Shown: positions 35,458-44,428, numbered from the stretch's first letter. The stretch is DNA of 64,000 nucleotides from JAFNAG01 sp963824985 (GCA_963824985.1 CAWGRQ010000020.1:1-64000), one strand, 5' to 3'. Notes: generated by a model from the sequence alone, not told the origin. A program made the numbers and translations.

Positions 35458-37365
35458 TCATCTGGAACTAATGACACACAGGTCCGACTGACTGGCAATA
35501 TAGATAATCCCGCGGAGGCAAGCGATACCCATTAGTGGGCCTGACAGGGGAAATCGATCCTTTAAGGATGGATGAACGGGGTCGCTGAGATCGAAGAAAA
35601 ATACGCCTCTGGTCGCAATCACATAGGCCTCACCCCCCGATGCGCAGATTTGGCAGCTATCGTAAAACGCATCGGAAGAAAAGGATCCCAGGATCTTGGG
35701 CTGGGCCGGGTTACTGACGTCAAGAGTATTAAGCTCACGGGTGCCTGCCACACATAACAGGTTTCGGGGGCCAATCGTCGCGAATCCTCCCGTCGTATTT
35801 GCGTTCATCCGCACATCAGCCACCACGCTCGGCCGAGCCACGTCCCCTAGATCCACAACTGTGACTCCCTGGTCTTTTATAAGGACGTAGGCGAAATTTT
35901 CGATAGTGTGAATAGCGACTCCCCAACCGGATAAATGAAACGAACCAAGGATTTGTACGTCGTTCGGCCGCGAGCAATCGAGGATCTCAAGACTCTGCTT
36001 TTCCGTCGTGACCAGCAGGTGCCTACCCTGAAAACACAGGTCTGTTAGAAAATCCCGGCTTTGCCATTTTCCGAGGAGGCGTGGCCGATCGCGGTCAGCT
36101 AAATCGAAGATGACAAGGTCTCTGCCGATCAGGAGGTATAGCCGGTCCGCGTGGATTTCGGCGTGTGTAGGCCTAGCAGATCTTTCTGTGTCCATTTTGA
36201 GATCCGATATCTCTTGCAGAGAATTCGGATCAGCCACATTTAGCGTCAGCAGCCGGAACTCGTTCTGTATGCTGGCTGCCAAATATAGACGATCGTTCTC
36301 CGCAACCATGGCTGGGGAAAAGACTCTTCCAAAAGTCTCTCCCTTTACTTGAATAGCCGGGAGATTGGAGATGTCGATAATTTGAAGGCCATTCCATTGT
36401 CCAGCGTAGAGATACCCCGGCTTTACGCCTACCGCCATTAATAACCCCAAACTTTGGGATAATAATTCCTTGGGAGTGTCAACATCATGGACATCCAGCA
36501 CTTTCAACCCGATACTTCCAACACAGTATGCGATGCCTTCAGAAACGACGCCGTCGTGAACCTGGCTATTAATTGTAAGAGAGATATCCCTGATCCATTT
36601 GGGATGTTCTTTCACCTTCAGGTCATAAATGCTCAATTGCCTGCCTCCGAAAACATAAAGCCTGCCTGCTTCCTGGCAAATGGAGACTGCACCTTGAAGG
36701 TCGGTTTCCGATGCAAGTCTGGGTTTTGCTGGGTCACTCAGGTCAAATACTTTCAGGCAAGGCAGTTTGTTGGAGGCAGCATACGCCAAACTGCCATACA
36801 CCCGCAGCATGTAAATGTCCTCGTATGAAGAGTATCTTCCCACAGGCACGAGATGTTCGGGCAATGAAACATCGATGACTTGCAGTCCGTTGTTTCGGAT
36901 GCCCACGATAGCGTATTTGCCGCGCAACGAAACGCACAAGGCGGCCCCATCCTCTTCTGGCGGGTAACCCACCGTGCCGCCAGGAGTCTTGTGTTTGCCT
37001 ACGATGAGAGGCCTCGTTGGATCTCAAATATCAATGATGATAAGGCCATTATTCCCATTGGCAACATATACGTGGCTGCCTGCAACTGCCAAATCATGTA
37101 CCTCATTCGGCAGGAAAACTTGTCCAATCGCCTTTGGAGATGAAGGTTCGTGCACGTCGAACAGCGTCACAGCAGACGAGGAGCCGAAGATGACGAAATC
37201 GTTGTAGGTCAGGATATGCCTACACTCGCCTAATCCGTACCTGTTGAGCAAAGTCGGGGTCACAGTACCAACCTGCCCATATGAATGGCCAACAACAGCC
37301 ATGCATGCAACGATCGCAAATGCCAGACTGGGCCGGGCCTTAGATCTTCCCTTCTGGATCATCAT
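35458..37365 (-). pseudogene. LVIVD-type repeat (beta-propeller) protein interrupted by one TGA
   Basis: From ATG 37365 (GAGGC upstream) with signal peptide SLAFAIVACMAVVGHSYGQ, the frame runs to TGA at 37026-37024 and continues, with no shift, to 35458; together about 635 codons. The protein is a string of some 12 repeats of the type H-V-Y-V-A-N-x-N-G-L-x-I-I-D-I-S-x-P-x-x-P, as in LVIVD-repeat surface propellers. The stop replaces the Ser of IIDI-(S)-DPTRP, so one base change (TCA to TGA) explains it. Either a fresh pseudogene, a sequencing error, or readthrough. An internal ATG or GTG could give a signal-less product. Confidence 0.78.
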
Positions 37366-37625
37366 CGTAGCCTCTTGCGACGGCATCGGTTCAATCCCCT
37401 GTCATATTTGGCACAGAGGGCATCTTTATCCGCTAGACAGATGCAGCTTTCTGAAAAAATCATCCAAGCCTACACCGGGCGGCGGGTGGTAAACAACTGA
37501 CACATTGCTCCACGACACCAAAAGTACGCTGAAGCCTCCAGTCTGTGAGGATGGAGCGCCCCGTAGGACGGTTTCACGATGATCCCCCCAATCCAGAGCA
37601 GCCAGAATTGGCCGCTTCACTCCAG
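37366..37625. other. Gene-free stretch
   Basis: 260 bp between the propeller gene and the phage replication remnant. No supported gene. Confidence 0.35.
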
Positions 37626-37883
37626 TCATTGCGCATCTTCGTAAGCCATTCTGAATTGGCTGCGATCTGGGCCTGGCGCTGCAGCTCGCAGGCAATGTCG
37701 TAGCAGCTCCGCGATGCTCGGAAATCTCGCAAACCGCAGGACGGCGCGGTCGGAAAGCTGCTCCCACTGCTCCGGGGCCAGACGCCAGCGTTCAAGCGAT
37801 TTCAGGTACCGCCTGGTCGTCATCTCGGACGGTTCGATCCTGTAGGCGGCCGCCAGGTCCTCAAGCCACGCGATCAGATCCAT
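37626..37883 (-). CDS. Phage helicase-loader-like protein (G39P type)
   Basis: 85 residues: an N-terminal helix, then TTRRYLKSLERWRLAPEQWEQLSDRAVLRFARFPSIAELLRHC, the pattern of small phage loaders/inhibitors of the replicative helicase (FPxIAEL motif). Its start overlaps the end of the upstream replication gene by 23 bp. In such phages the loader delivers DnaB-type helicase to the origin bound by the replication protein; both partners are coded just upstream. A fragment of a paralogue is at 30660-30790. Assignment from short motifs only. Confidence 0.6.
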   Translation of the reverse strand: MDLIAWLEDLAAAYRIEPSEMTTRRYLKSLERWRLAPEQWEQLSDRAVLRFARFPSIAELLRHCLRAAAPGPDRSQFRMAYEDAQ

Positions 37884-38759
37884 GATTCCTTTCCTCCCGT
37901 TCTTTGCGGATTTTGTCGAACACGGTCGCGCCGCCGTCGCCGGGACTGGCCCTGGCGCCTGAGTCGTAGCGGCCCTCGAGCACCCGGATCACGTTGCGGT
38001 CGTTGGCGATGAACCAGTCGAAGTCGGCCTTCCAGCCGCGGTCGCCTTCGCCGCAGAGGAATGGCGTCTCCTGCGCCTTGATCACCGCGCGCGTGAACTG
38101 GTCGATGAACTTCTTCGGGTCCTTGGCGAGCCGGCGCCTGCACTTGTCCCGCCGTTCCGGGCCGAATTCCAGAACCTGCGGCAGCTTTTGGTTTTCCGCT
38201 TTGTAGATTTCGACCAGCACCTCCGGCGTCCGCGACAGCGCGGCGTCAGCCGCGGTTCCGTTCCGTGTCTGTTCGTGTTCTGTTAGGTTCTGTTAGGTTA
38301 GGTTCTGTTCTTCCGGGAATTTCCCGGGAGTCTGCGGAAGTTCCGGGAATTTCCCGGAAGTCTTGGGAATTTCCGGGAACTTCCGGGAATTTCCCAAAAT
38401 CCTCCGGGAGGATCCGGGTAGTCGGACTTCGTCCGCTTGTGCAGCCCCGGCTGCTCGCGGTCGAAGTTGACGATCTCAAGGTATCTGTCCCCGCCGACTT
38501 CATAAAATCGAATCAGCCCGACAGCACTCATCGCCTGGAGCACGGTTTCGAAATCCTCCTCGGTCCTGGGCGACACGGGGAAGACCTTGTGCTTGACCGT
38601 GAAGGCGTCACCCTCCAGGCGCCCGAAGTCATCGGCATTCACCACGATGAGCGGGAACAGCGCCTGGGCGAAGTCCCCGAGCTTTCCGCACCTGGCATTG
38701 ACCGCGTGGAACTTCCGCGAGCTGCCGAGATTTCTCGATATCATCCTTCTCTGTGCCAT
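37861..38759 (-). pseudogene. Phage replication-initiator-like protein, split by frameshifts
   Basis: N-terminal part from ATG 38759 (overlapping the dnaB stop) is a winged-helix replication domain: MISRNLGSSRKFHAV, ALFPLIVVNADDFGRLEGD, VLQAMSAVGLIRFYEVGGDRYLEIVNFD. It then reads repeats of PGNSRNFRRL type and stops at 38298. The C-terminal part (38220-37861, GTG start) contains FLCGEGDRGWKADFDWFIANDRNVIRVLEGRYD, the conserved end of phage replisome-organiser proteins. Between the two, a third frame stays open across a TTAGG-rich stretch, so at least two slips, possibly in the repeats, separate the halves. Resembles the lambda O/replisome organiser role. Confidence 0.65.
38285..38410. repeat. 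Repeat array inside the phage replication gene, possible origin
   Basis: Three 30-bp units at 38311, 38341 and 38371, each starting TTCCGGGAA(T/C)TTCC(C/G)GG, form overlapping palindromes (CCGGGAATTTCCCGG). A second tandem tract, TTAGGTTCTG, lies at 38283-38310. In lambdoid phages the origin iterons lie inside the initiator gene; the same placement here suggests an origin. Confidence 0.55.
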
Positions 38760-39205
38760 CAGTAACACTCCTTCTGAAGATCCGAGAACTTCGTGATCCG
38801 CTTCCTGAAGGAAAGCTGGAAGTTCCCGGTCATTCCGTTCCGTTGCTTGCCGATCGTGATTTCCGCGACGCCGTCGCCTGCCTGAGGCATCCGGGGTCTC
38901 CTCGTGGGATATGAAGAGCACGAGGTCGGCATCCTGCTCGATCGCGCCGCTTTCCCGCAGGTCGCTGAGTTGCGGCCGCCGGCCTCCGGAGCGCTTCTCG
39001 ACCTCGCGGTTCAGCTGGGAGACGGCGATCACCGGGATGTCCAGTTCCTTCGCGAGGTTCTTCAGGCCGCGGCTGATCTCCGTCACCTCCTGGGTGCGGT
39101 TCTCGTAGCGCCGGCCGGATCCCGAGACGAGCTGCAGGTAGTCCACGACGAGGAGATCGATCCCATGTTCGAGGGCCAGCCTCTGGGCTTTCGCCCGCAC
39201 CTGCA
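38759..39205 (-). pseudogene. DnaB-type replicative helicase, C-terminal fragment
   Basis: Readable from QVRAKAQRLALEHGIDLLVVDYLQLVSG (Walker B strand) through KELDIPVIAVSQLNREVEKR, GGRRPQLSDLRESGAIEQDADLVLFI and SHEETPDASG, then after one frameshift near 38877 to GDGVAEITIGKQRNGMTGNFQLSF and the end KFSDLQKECY. These are the last motifs of the RecA-like DnaB core. The N-terminal domain and Walker A are gone; the left break joins directly to the IS91 remnant at 39195-39612 on the other strand. Phage-type helicase by context. Confidence 0.8.
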
Positions 39206-39612
39206 GCTGCGGCGGTCGGATGAGAATACTTGCCGCCATCGATTCCCCGGATGCAATCCACAAGATTTTAACCTGCCTTGGCCTCCCCACGAGGGCCCCG
39301 CCCATCGCCCCTGTGATATCGGACCCAGACATGGCGTATGCTTGGTAGCAAAGCGAAAGCGATCCATCCGCTTTGCCATTAGGTGTTCGTGTGCTCAGAT
39401 GACTGAGTGCGGCCGCCAATCTGCCCTGCAATAAGGCGCGGGTGCCTAAAAAAACGAATCCCGGGACCCGATTTCGATGTAGCATGCCGCCTGGGAGGGG
39501 TCTAAGCCCCGAAGTTAACATAATTGCTTTTTATCGGAAGTTGGAGAGGGGGAACCGAGCCGGCCTGCCCCACGGAGCAACCGCGGAAAGGCAGCCAATT
39601 CCTCCTATCCGT
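39195..39612 (+). mobile_element. IS91-family element 3' end fused to the dnaB fragment
   Basis: The plus strand codes only the C-terminal tail of an IS91 transposase (CGGRMRILAAIDSPDAIHKIL, then CLGLPTRAPPIAPV, stop near 39348) followed by the non-coding end. The last 177 bp almost equal 10265-10441. The terminus falls after CCTATCCGT at 39612. The left break inside dnaB implies an incomplete or one-ended insertion, or a deletion that removed the rest of both genes. Confidence 0.75.
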
Positions 39613-39759
39613 TGTGACGTTAGTGACGCTACTTTGCCAACTTCGTGGGGCCAGTGGGGGTAGTTGCCTACCCACGGAAACCTGGAACGACTCTTTTCGC
39701 AGGGCGGGGCGCGCCCCCGAGTCCCCGGCGGTAACGTCACCGTCGTCACTAACGTCACA
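39613..39759. repeat. Perfect 16-bp inverted repeat next to the IS91 end
   Basis: TGTGACGTTAGTGACG at 39613-39628 is repeated exactly, inverted, at 39744-39759, with 115 bp between. The left arm starts at the base after the IS91 terminus. No gene inside. Could be a fold-back element or a protein-binding site pair. Confidence 0.5.
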
Positions 39760-40052
39760 GGATGCCGGCGAAACTCAAAGGCGGGCACAGCTTAATCACA
39801 GCGAGTTTCCGAAGGTCTTGCCGGAGCGGTGCTGGAAACGAACGCCGGTTTCCCGATCCGGTGTCCCTCCTCGTGACAATCTGAGAAAGCGCCCGTCCAC
39901 ACGGCTTTGAAGACCAACTGAAGGCAACTCGATCAAAAAGGCCGGAGGTCGTCCAGAGAACTTGGAATCGCGGACATTATCCGATCAGCGAAAGTTGGCA
40001 GCAAACATCGACCGTCCTCCGGGCAAGTCCGGGGGCATGCCGGTTATAATCA
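39760..40052. other. Gene-free stretch
   Basis: 293 bp without a supported gene or motif. Confidence 0.35.
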
Positions 40053-41390
40053 TCATTTTGAGAGATCACCTATAAAACGCGACAGGGCTTTGCTCAATTC
40101 GCGCGCATCTCGGAATTTCAGAGTGCGGGGCCGCATGCGTTTGAGCATTTCGGTAACCACTCCATCTCGAGTCCCGATTGGAGCCCCTGTTGGGGCAGAA
40201 GAAGGAAGCAGGCGAAAATAGTACAATCGGCATCCCTTTCTGTCATTCGGGCCGAGAACTTCTATCATGCTGCCCGGGCGTGCCCCGAAATCAAGGCAGA
40301 TCAGTACGACGATTCGGCGGACGTTCTGTCCGGCGGGTTCGCTCCCGCTATTGTCCGACAGAATTGCCAGCAGCTGACGTCTAAGGAACGCAGCCGGCTC
40401 CTGCCAGTTTTCGAGGGTGCTGAAATCTACCGTCTTCCGAGCGGAAGCCCATATTGTTTCCTGCACCTCGTCCCAATTCAGTAAGCGAGCGTCCCGGCGA
40501 TCCCAAAAAACGCGGTTTTGCCGATAATCCAGAACGCTTACGCGGACACAACCTTTCCGGACATCCATCATGGATAGGAGGCTGCCGATTTGCAGCGGAA
40601 CGCCAATTGAAGAATTGAAGAAATCAGGAGAGGGAGACGAAGGACCGAATATCCACTGGCGGATGCCACCTATTCCAGGGCCCAGCACCGCATCGGGTCG
40701 CGGCCGTGTCGCCTTCGCACCCGCGAGCAACAGGTCGATCCGGACCGGCTCGGCTGTCGCGATCGGGATACGACTTGCCGGGTGAGCCAGCGGCCAGATT
40801 TCGATGCCGCGGCGGGGCTCACCCGGAATCATCCCGTCAGGCAGGTCCGAGGCAAACTCGACCCTCGGGAAATGATCCTCCCAGCCCCGCAGCGAATCAG
40901 CGGGCGAAGCCGGAACACGCACCTGCCCGTACCAGATGTTTTTCTTGCCTTCGGCGGGATCCTCGACCTGGATGGTCACCCGATAATTCCCAGACCGCAG
41001 GTAGATCCCGGCGACAAATCGTATCTCCTGACTATTAAGAGCGTCTGGCAGCCGCAGAACTTTGGGGGCCGTTTCGTCAAGACGGCGTCCGTCGGCGTCC
41101 TGCACCGTGACCGTTCCAATGAAAGGCTCGGTTGAAGACCGTTTCGCCAGGCTTTCGGCCGGAATGACAGCCGTCGCTTCTACAAGATACCTTTGCTGAT
41201 AGGAAAGCTGCGGCTTGGACAGACGAATGGTCCAGGCGAAGTCCTTCCGTTCCGCTTCCTGCCTCGCGCCGGCCTTTGATCCTCCCTGTCCGGAGCTACG
41301 CGCAGATACCGACCAAAGGAGAGAAGCCGTTGTCCCGAGAAGCGCGACACAAACAAAAGCGGTGATTTCTCCAAAGTGCCTGTTCTTCAT
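40053..41390 (-). CDS. Exported protein of unknown function, 445 aa
   Basis: Starts at ATG 41390 (no strong ribosome site). An N-terminal hydrophobic segment (ITAFVCVALLGTTASLLWSV) suggests a signal peptide or anchor. Residues about 50-170 are a beta-rich domain (AWTIRLSKPQLSYQQRYLVEATAVI, GNYRVTIQVEDPAEGKKN). The C-terminal half (RRIVVLICLDFGARPGSMIEVL, then CRLYYFRLLP) has the alternating strand/helix look of a VWA-like fold without a clear MIDAS. Similar exported proteins accompany VWA proteins in Acidobacteria; function unknown. Confidence 0.7.
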   Translation of the reverse strand: MKNRHFGEITAFVCVALLGTTASLLWSVSARSSGQGGSKAGARQEAERKDFAWTIRLSKPQLSYQQRYLVEATAVIPAESLAKRSSTEPFIGTVTVQDADGRRLDETAPKVLRLPDALNSQEIRFVAGIYLRSGNYRVTIQVEDPAEGKKNIWYGQVRVPASPADSLRGWEDHFPRVEFASDLPDGMIPGEPRRGIEIWPLAHPASRIPIATAEPVRIDLLLAGAKATRPRPDAVLGPGIGGIRQWIFGPSSPSPDFFNSSIGVPLQIGSLLSMMDVRKGCVRVSVLDYRQNRVFWDRRDARLLNWDEVQETIWASARKTVDFSTLENWQEPAAFLRRQLLAILSDNSGSEPAGQNVRRIVVLICLDFGARPGSMIEVLGPNDRKGCRLYYFRLLPSSAPTGAPIGTRDGVVTEMLKRMRPRTLKFRDARELSKALSRFIGDLSK

Positions 41391-42029
41391 ATTAATGGCA
41401 ACCGCTTACAGTGATTCTTCTTGGTAATCCAGCGTTTCGATATTCAATGCATTTCCCCGGTTCCCCTCACAAAAAGGTATCACCTGTATCACAGCTTCAT
41501 GGTTCAGCACTCCAGCATTTGTGAGGATCACTTATAAACGCGCCCGACCGCCCTGATGTCGAGCCACTCGCCGCCTTTAGCACATAGGAAGCACAAGCTG
41601 CCTGATTCTCTCGCCCTTCTGCGGCCGCAGTCCCGTGCCCGAACTGGCGCTGGCGGGATACTGCCGGCAATCGACGCGGGATTTCGAGTTGTTCATCGCC
41701 GACGACGGTTCCGGCTCGGAGGTGCGCACCCTATGTCTGTGCCTTGGCTGCGGCACAAAAGACAACTGTCAGGGCGAGCAGCCATCTGACCGTCGGGGCC
41801 CCCATGTTCACCCCCTGGAATTCTGCTGCCCAACGGTCCACTTTCCAGCCCGGGAATCCCCCGACAGAAGATCCGATAATGTGGCACTCGCTATTAAGCG
41901 ATCTCGCACGCCTGCTGGGGGGGGCTGACCCCGGCGCGAGTGTGAGCCGCTGAATCTGCCCTTCTCCCGGGAGGGCACCTGTCGTGGATTATATCGCGCT
42001 CCCTGACAGCACTCAGCAGAAATCACCGG
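41391..42029. other. Decayed region
   Basis: About 640 bp with only the GT2 relic. No intact gene is supported. Confidence 0.4.
41620..41745 (+). pseudogene. Glycosyltransferase family 2 N-terminal relic
   Basis: The frame reads VPELALAGYCRQSTRDFELFIADDGSGSE, the nucleotide-sugar binding start of GT2 enzymes (DDGSGSE after a beta strand), with the usual next segment replaced. About 40 codons remain, with no start and no catalytic part. Confidence 0.5.
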
Positions 42030-42210
42030 AACTCATAGATTACGATCCATTTCCATCCCGCCGGTCGTGTGGTTTTCGACTGGACCCAAAAGGCGGGCGA
42101 GAGTAACGATTATGTGGACGAAAAGCATGGCAAGATCGCGCGTTCCCTTATCATAACAAACCCTGGAATTGTATGGAGTTGAGGCGCGAATTGTCAATTC
42201 GCGATGGACA
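42030..42210 (-). pseudogene. Relic of a transposase/integrase 5' end
   Basis: The minus strand reads RDLAMLFVHIIVTLARLLGPVE, matching RDLVILFVHVLATLARLLGPGS at 63101-63286. That sequence starts a DDE-integrase-like protein frequent in metagenomes. About 65 bp of the upstream part (42142-42210) is also conserved at 59030-59098. Confidence 0.5.
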
Positions 42211-42421
42211 AGCAAAATTTTCATGCCAGGAGCATTAAGTTCAGGAATCCAAAAATCCAATGAAATCAATTGGGACGGAGTTTTTGCGGAACGCGGCTAC
42301 CGCTCAAAAGTCAGCAATCCGTGGACTCGCTTATGAAAAAACGATTGCAGCACAGCGGCACAACGAAGAATGGGAAAACCTGGGGATCTCCAGATCTTCT
42401 CTTGCGACCGGCCCAACTGCT

Positions 42422-42619
42422 TTAGGCAGGCACCTGCTCGTAAGAGAACGAAGGGATTTGGGTGCGCTCGCGTGCATGTTCAATCGTGATCGCGCAAATG
42501 TTGCCGTCACGATCCAGGTCCATGATCGTGTTCTCGTCCAAGTCTTTGGTTTCGAGGACCGCTGCCTGGCGGAATTCGATATAGAGGGTGTCGGTATCTG
42601 CAAAATATTTGATTTTCAT
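42422..42619 (-). CDS. DUF2283 protein, probable antitoxin-like partner
   Basis: 65 residues: KIKYFADTDTLYIEFRQAAVLETKDLDENTIMDLDRDGNICAITIEHA, the full-length DUF2283 pattern (YxxxxDxLYI, DxDxxGxIxxIEI). Its ATG overlaps the stop of the DUF4258 gene by 4 bp. DUF4258/DUF2283 pairs have the layout of toxin-antitoxin systems, with DUF4258 the likely toxin; activity has not been shown for these here. Confidence 0.85.
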   Translation of the reverse strand: MKIKYFADTDTLYIEFRQAAVLETKDLDENTIMDLDRDGNICAITIEHARERTQIPSFSYEQVPA

Positions 42620-42852
42620 GGCACAAACGACCGATCAAAGAATGCGTTACGCACGGTTTCGCGATCCGGCAGCAAAACATCCCGCAAGTATCGCCCCTCA
42701 GCTTCCCGAATTGAAGCCCAGCACCGGACACGTCCATCCTGCTGCACAATTTCTTTTTCCGGAGCCCTGATGACTCGCTCAATCCACTCCAGCCTAATGA
42801 TCGAGCGATCTGACCGTTGCCGCATGGTCTCGAAATATCGGGTGAATTTCAC
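42616..42852 (-). CDS. DUF4258 protein, probable toxin-like partner
   Basis: About 78 residues from GTG 42852 (KFTRYFETMRQRSDRS); a TTG at 42873 would add seven codons. The pattern RxxxxMxxR-x(n)-VIRAPEKEIVQQDGRVRCWASI and GRYLRDVLLPDRETVRNAFFDR is typical of DUF4258, whose fold is related to RelE/BECR-type ribonucleases. TATAAT at 42860-42865 (read on the minus strand) precedes the GTG closely. Forms an overlapping operon with the DUF2283 gene. Confidence 0.8.
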   Translation of the reverse strand: MKFTRYFETMRQRSDRSIIRLEWIERVIRAPEKEIVQQDGRVRCWASIREAEGRYLRDVLLPDRETVRNAFFDRSFVP

Positions 42853-42873
42853 CTTCCCATTATAGCAAACCAA

Positions 42874-43045
42874 TCGCAGAATGGCGTTTCAGGATCGTAT
42901 TGGCCGTAATACGTTAGATCTCTAAAGGAGCGGATTGCGCCGAACCCAGCTTGTTAAAATCTACCTAGTCCGGTAAGACCACTGTAGTTCCTCAACACCT
43001 CGTCCGAATTAATAATATTGATCTTACGGGGTGATCCATCAGTCA
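42874..43045. other. Short spacer with a dispersed repeat
   Basis: 172 bp with no gene. The motif ACCTCGTCCG ... ATTGATCTTACGGGG at 42997-43037 recurs at 62908-62945. Confidence 0.4.
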
Positions 43046-43390
43046 TTAACCCGGATTATTCATGAAATTCCTTCGCCAACGAATATGCAATCGCATACGG
43101 CGCCAGAAATCGCTGATTGCAGATGATTTTTGGACACGGAAGAACACGGGCAGGGCTTTTGCACCACCAGTTTCCGGCGCAGACTGTCAAATGCTCAAGC
43201 CGGCTGGAATCTCCCATCGATGCTCCTATTGAGCGTTTGACAGTCTGCGCCGGAAACTGATGGCCGGCGCGAAGCGCCGGGCCCTCCGGGCCTGCAAAAG
43301 CCCTGCACACGGATCGGATCCGTGTTCATCCGCGTTCATCCGTGTCCTGAAATGTTTTTCATTCTCTCCTTCATGAATAATCCGGGTTAA
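43046..43390. repeat. 345-bp fold-back element inserted in hicB
   Basis: Perfect 21-bp terminal inverted repeats (43046-43066 and 43370-43390, beginning TTAACCCGGATTATTCATGA). Inside are CAGGGCTTTTGCA/TGCAAAAGCCCTG arms (43151-43163, 43293-43305) and a central stem with 30-bp arms at 43169-43198 and 43229-43258 (29/30 match, starting AGTTTCCGGCGCAGACTG). No coding sequence. Ends in TTAA on both sides, which may include a target duplication. Confidence 0.8.
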
Positions 43391-43682
43391 GGCTCTTGCC
43401 TTCCTTCGTTGCTTCAATAACCAAACGCTCGTGCAAATGCCTCCCTAAGCGGAGATTAAACTTGCCAGAGTAGTGCTTGCCCGCCATCCCGGGAGGCAAT
43501 GATTCTTTCTCCTTTTCAGCGTCCCCGATCCATTCTTCTATTACTTCGCAAAGCTCGGCGAATACTTTCTGCTCATTCTTTCCATGCACGCCGCCAAGCA
43601 TTAGTTCGGGACAGCGCCCCACATAGCACTGATCTTCTTCCGACCATTCCACAATTTTCAAATAGCGATCTGAATTTTTCAT
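43371..43682 (-). CDS. hicB: HicB-family antitoxin, C-terminus altered by the fold-back element
   Basis: 103 residues. The N-terminal part (DRYLKIVEWSEEDQCYVGRCPELMLGGVHGKNEQKVFAELCEVIEEWI) is the partial RNase H-like HicB fold. The C-terminal DNA-binding part starts normally (SGKFNLRLGRHLHERLVIEATKEGKSLN) but the last residues, PDYS and the stop, are coded by the terminal repeat of the 43046-43390 element. The end of the ribbon-helix-helix, needed for operator binding, is therefore missing. The ATG overlaps the hicA stop by 4 bp. Confidence 0.85.
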   Translation of the reverse strand: MKNSDRYLKIVEWSEEDQCYVGRCPELMLGGVHGKNEQKVFAELCEVIEEWIGDAEKEKESLPPGMAGKHYSGKFNLRLGRHLHERLVIEATKEGKSLNPDYS

Positions 43683-43915
43683 TCCGACACCTGCTCAATC
43701 GCAAGCCTTACTGCTTTCTCCTGATATGGTTTCGCATCGCCACCAGGAGAACCGCTGATTGTGATTCGAATCCCTGAAGAATGCTTGAAGTTCCGATGGC
43801 TCCCTTTCCCACCATGGTGCTTGAACCCCACAATAGCCGCTTTCGGCGCGTGCAGCGAGCCCGTCGAGGGCATGCCGGATTCAAAACCGCATCCTATTCC
43901 TACTGTCCATTGCAA
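43679..43915 (-). CDS. hicA: HicA-family toxin, N-terminus uncertain
   Basis: The conserved part is clear: GFKHHGGKGSHRNFKHSSGIRITISGSPGGDAKPYQ, with the catalytic-type GSH-x-x-F-x-H of HicA RNases. Upstream residues do not look like the usual first strand, so the start may be the ATG at 43873 (PSTGSLHAPKA...) and the gene may have lost its first part. HicA is a small dsRBD-like mRNA interferase neutralised by HicB. With a damaged partner the pair is probably inactive. Confidence 0.75.
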   Translation of the reverse strand: MQWTVGIGCGFESGMPSTGSLHAPKAAIVGFKHHGGKGSHRNFKHSSGIRITISGSPGGDAKPYQEKAVRLAIEQVSE

Positions 43916-43962
43916 TAAGTGTCTCGCGCCGGTGTCGACCGCTGCTCGCTTTTACCATTCCC

Positions 43963-44103
43963 CTACGGGCCGTGCCAAAGGTGGGATTTGACCAGGCCGC
44001 TCTGCTGTGCCACAGCCGGCGCCATCAACCCGACTGCGGCCGCAAGAATCATGAGCAGAAGATCCGGGAAATTATGGCGTGCAGACTTATTATCGCAAGA
44101 CAT
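43963..44103 (-). pseudogene. 5' end of a secreted-protein gene
   Basis: ATG 44103 with GGGAGGAA upstream begins a clear signal peptide (FPDLLLMILAAAVGLMAPAVAQQ), but the frame ends after 46 codons where the hicA region begins. The rest of the gene was probably lost when the toxin-antitoxin segment moved in. Confidence 0.5.
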
Positions 44104-44428
44104 GGGCCGTTCCTCCCTTGGATGTAATACTCTCTGCATACCAGAAAAATGGGCGCACAAATATCAAATAATTGACGCCGCCAACCGGGTCATATTAGAC
44201 AAGGGGGACACTCCATGCGGTTTCCAGTTTCCATTCAGGTCATGAACCAGGCGATGGATGCCGGATTTGAGGGCCTCGAGGATGCGCTCCAGTTTTTCTC
44301 CGCCCTTCATGCAGAGGTTGCTTGCCTGATCATACGCGATGCCGATCATGTCCCATTAGACGACCTACCGGTCCTGGCCCCGGCCGCTTTCCTGGCTTCC
44401 CTGAACCCTGAGTAATGCGCGTGGCTTT
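44104..44428. other. Stretch without a supported gene
   Basis: 325 bp. Short frames exist on both strands but neither looks clearly protein-coding. The pbpC repeat begins at 44429. Confidence 0.35.

Noticed and set aside
44164..44415. Two overlapping small frames on opposite strands before the pbpC repeat
   Set aside because: Neither has a convincing start site or similarity I recognise, and they contradict each other.
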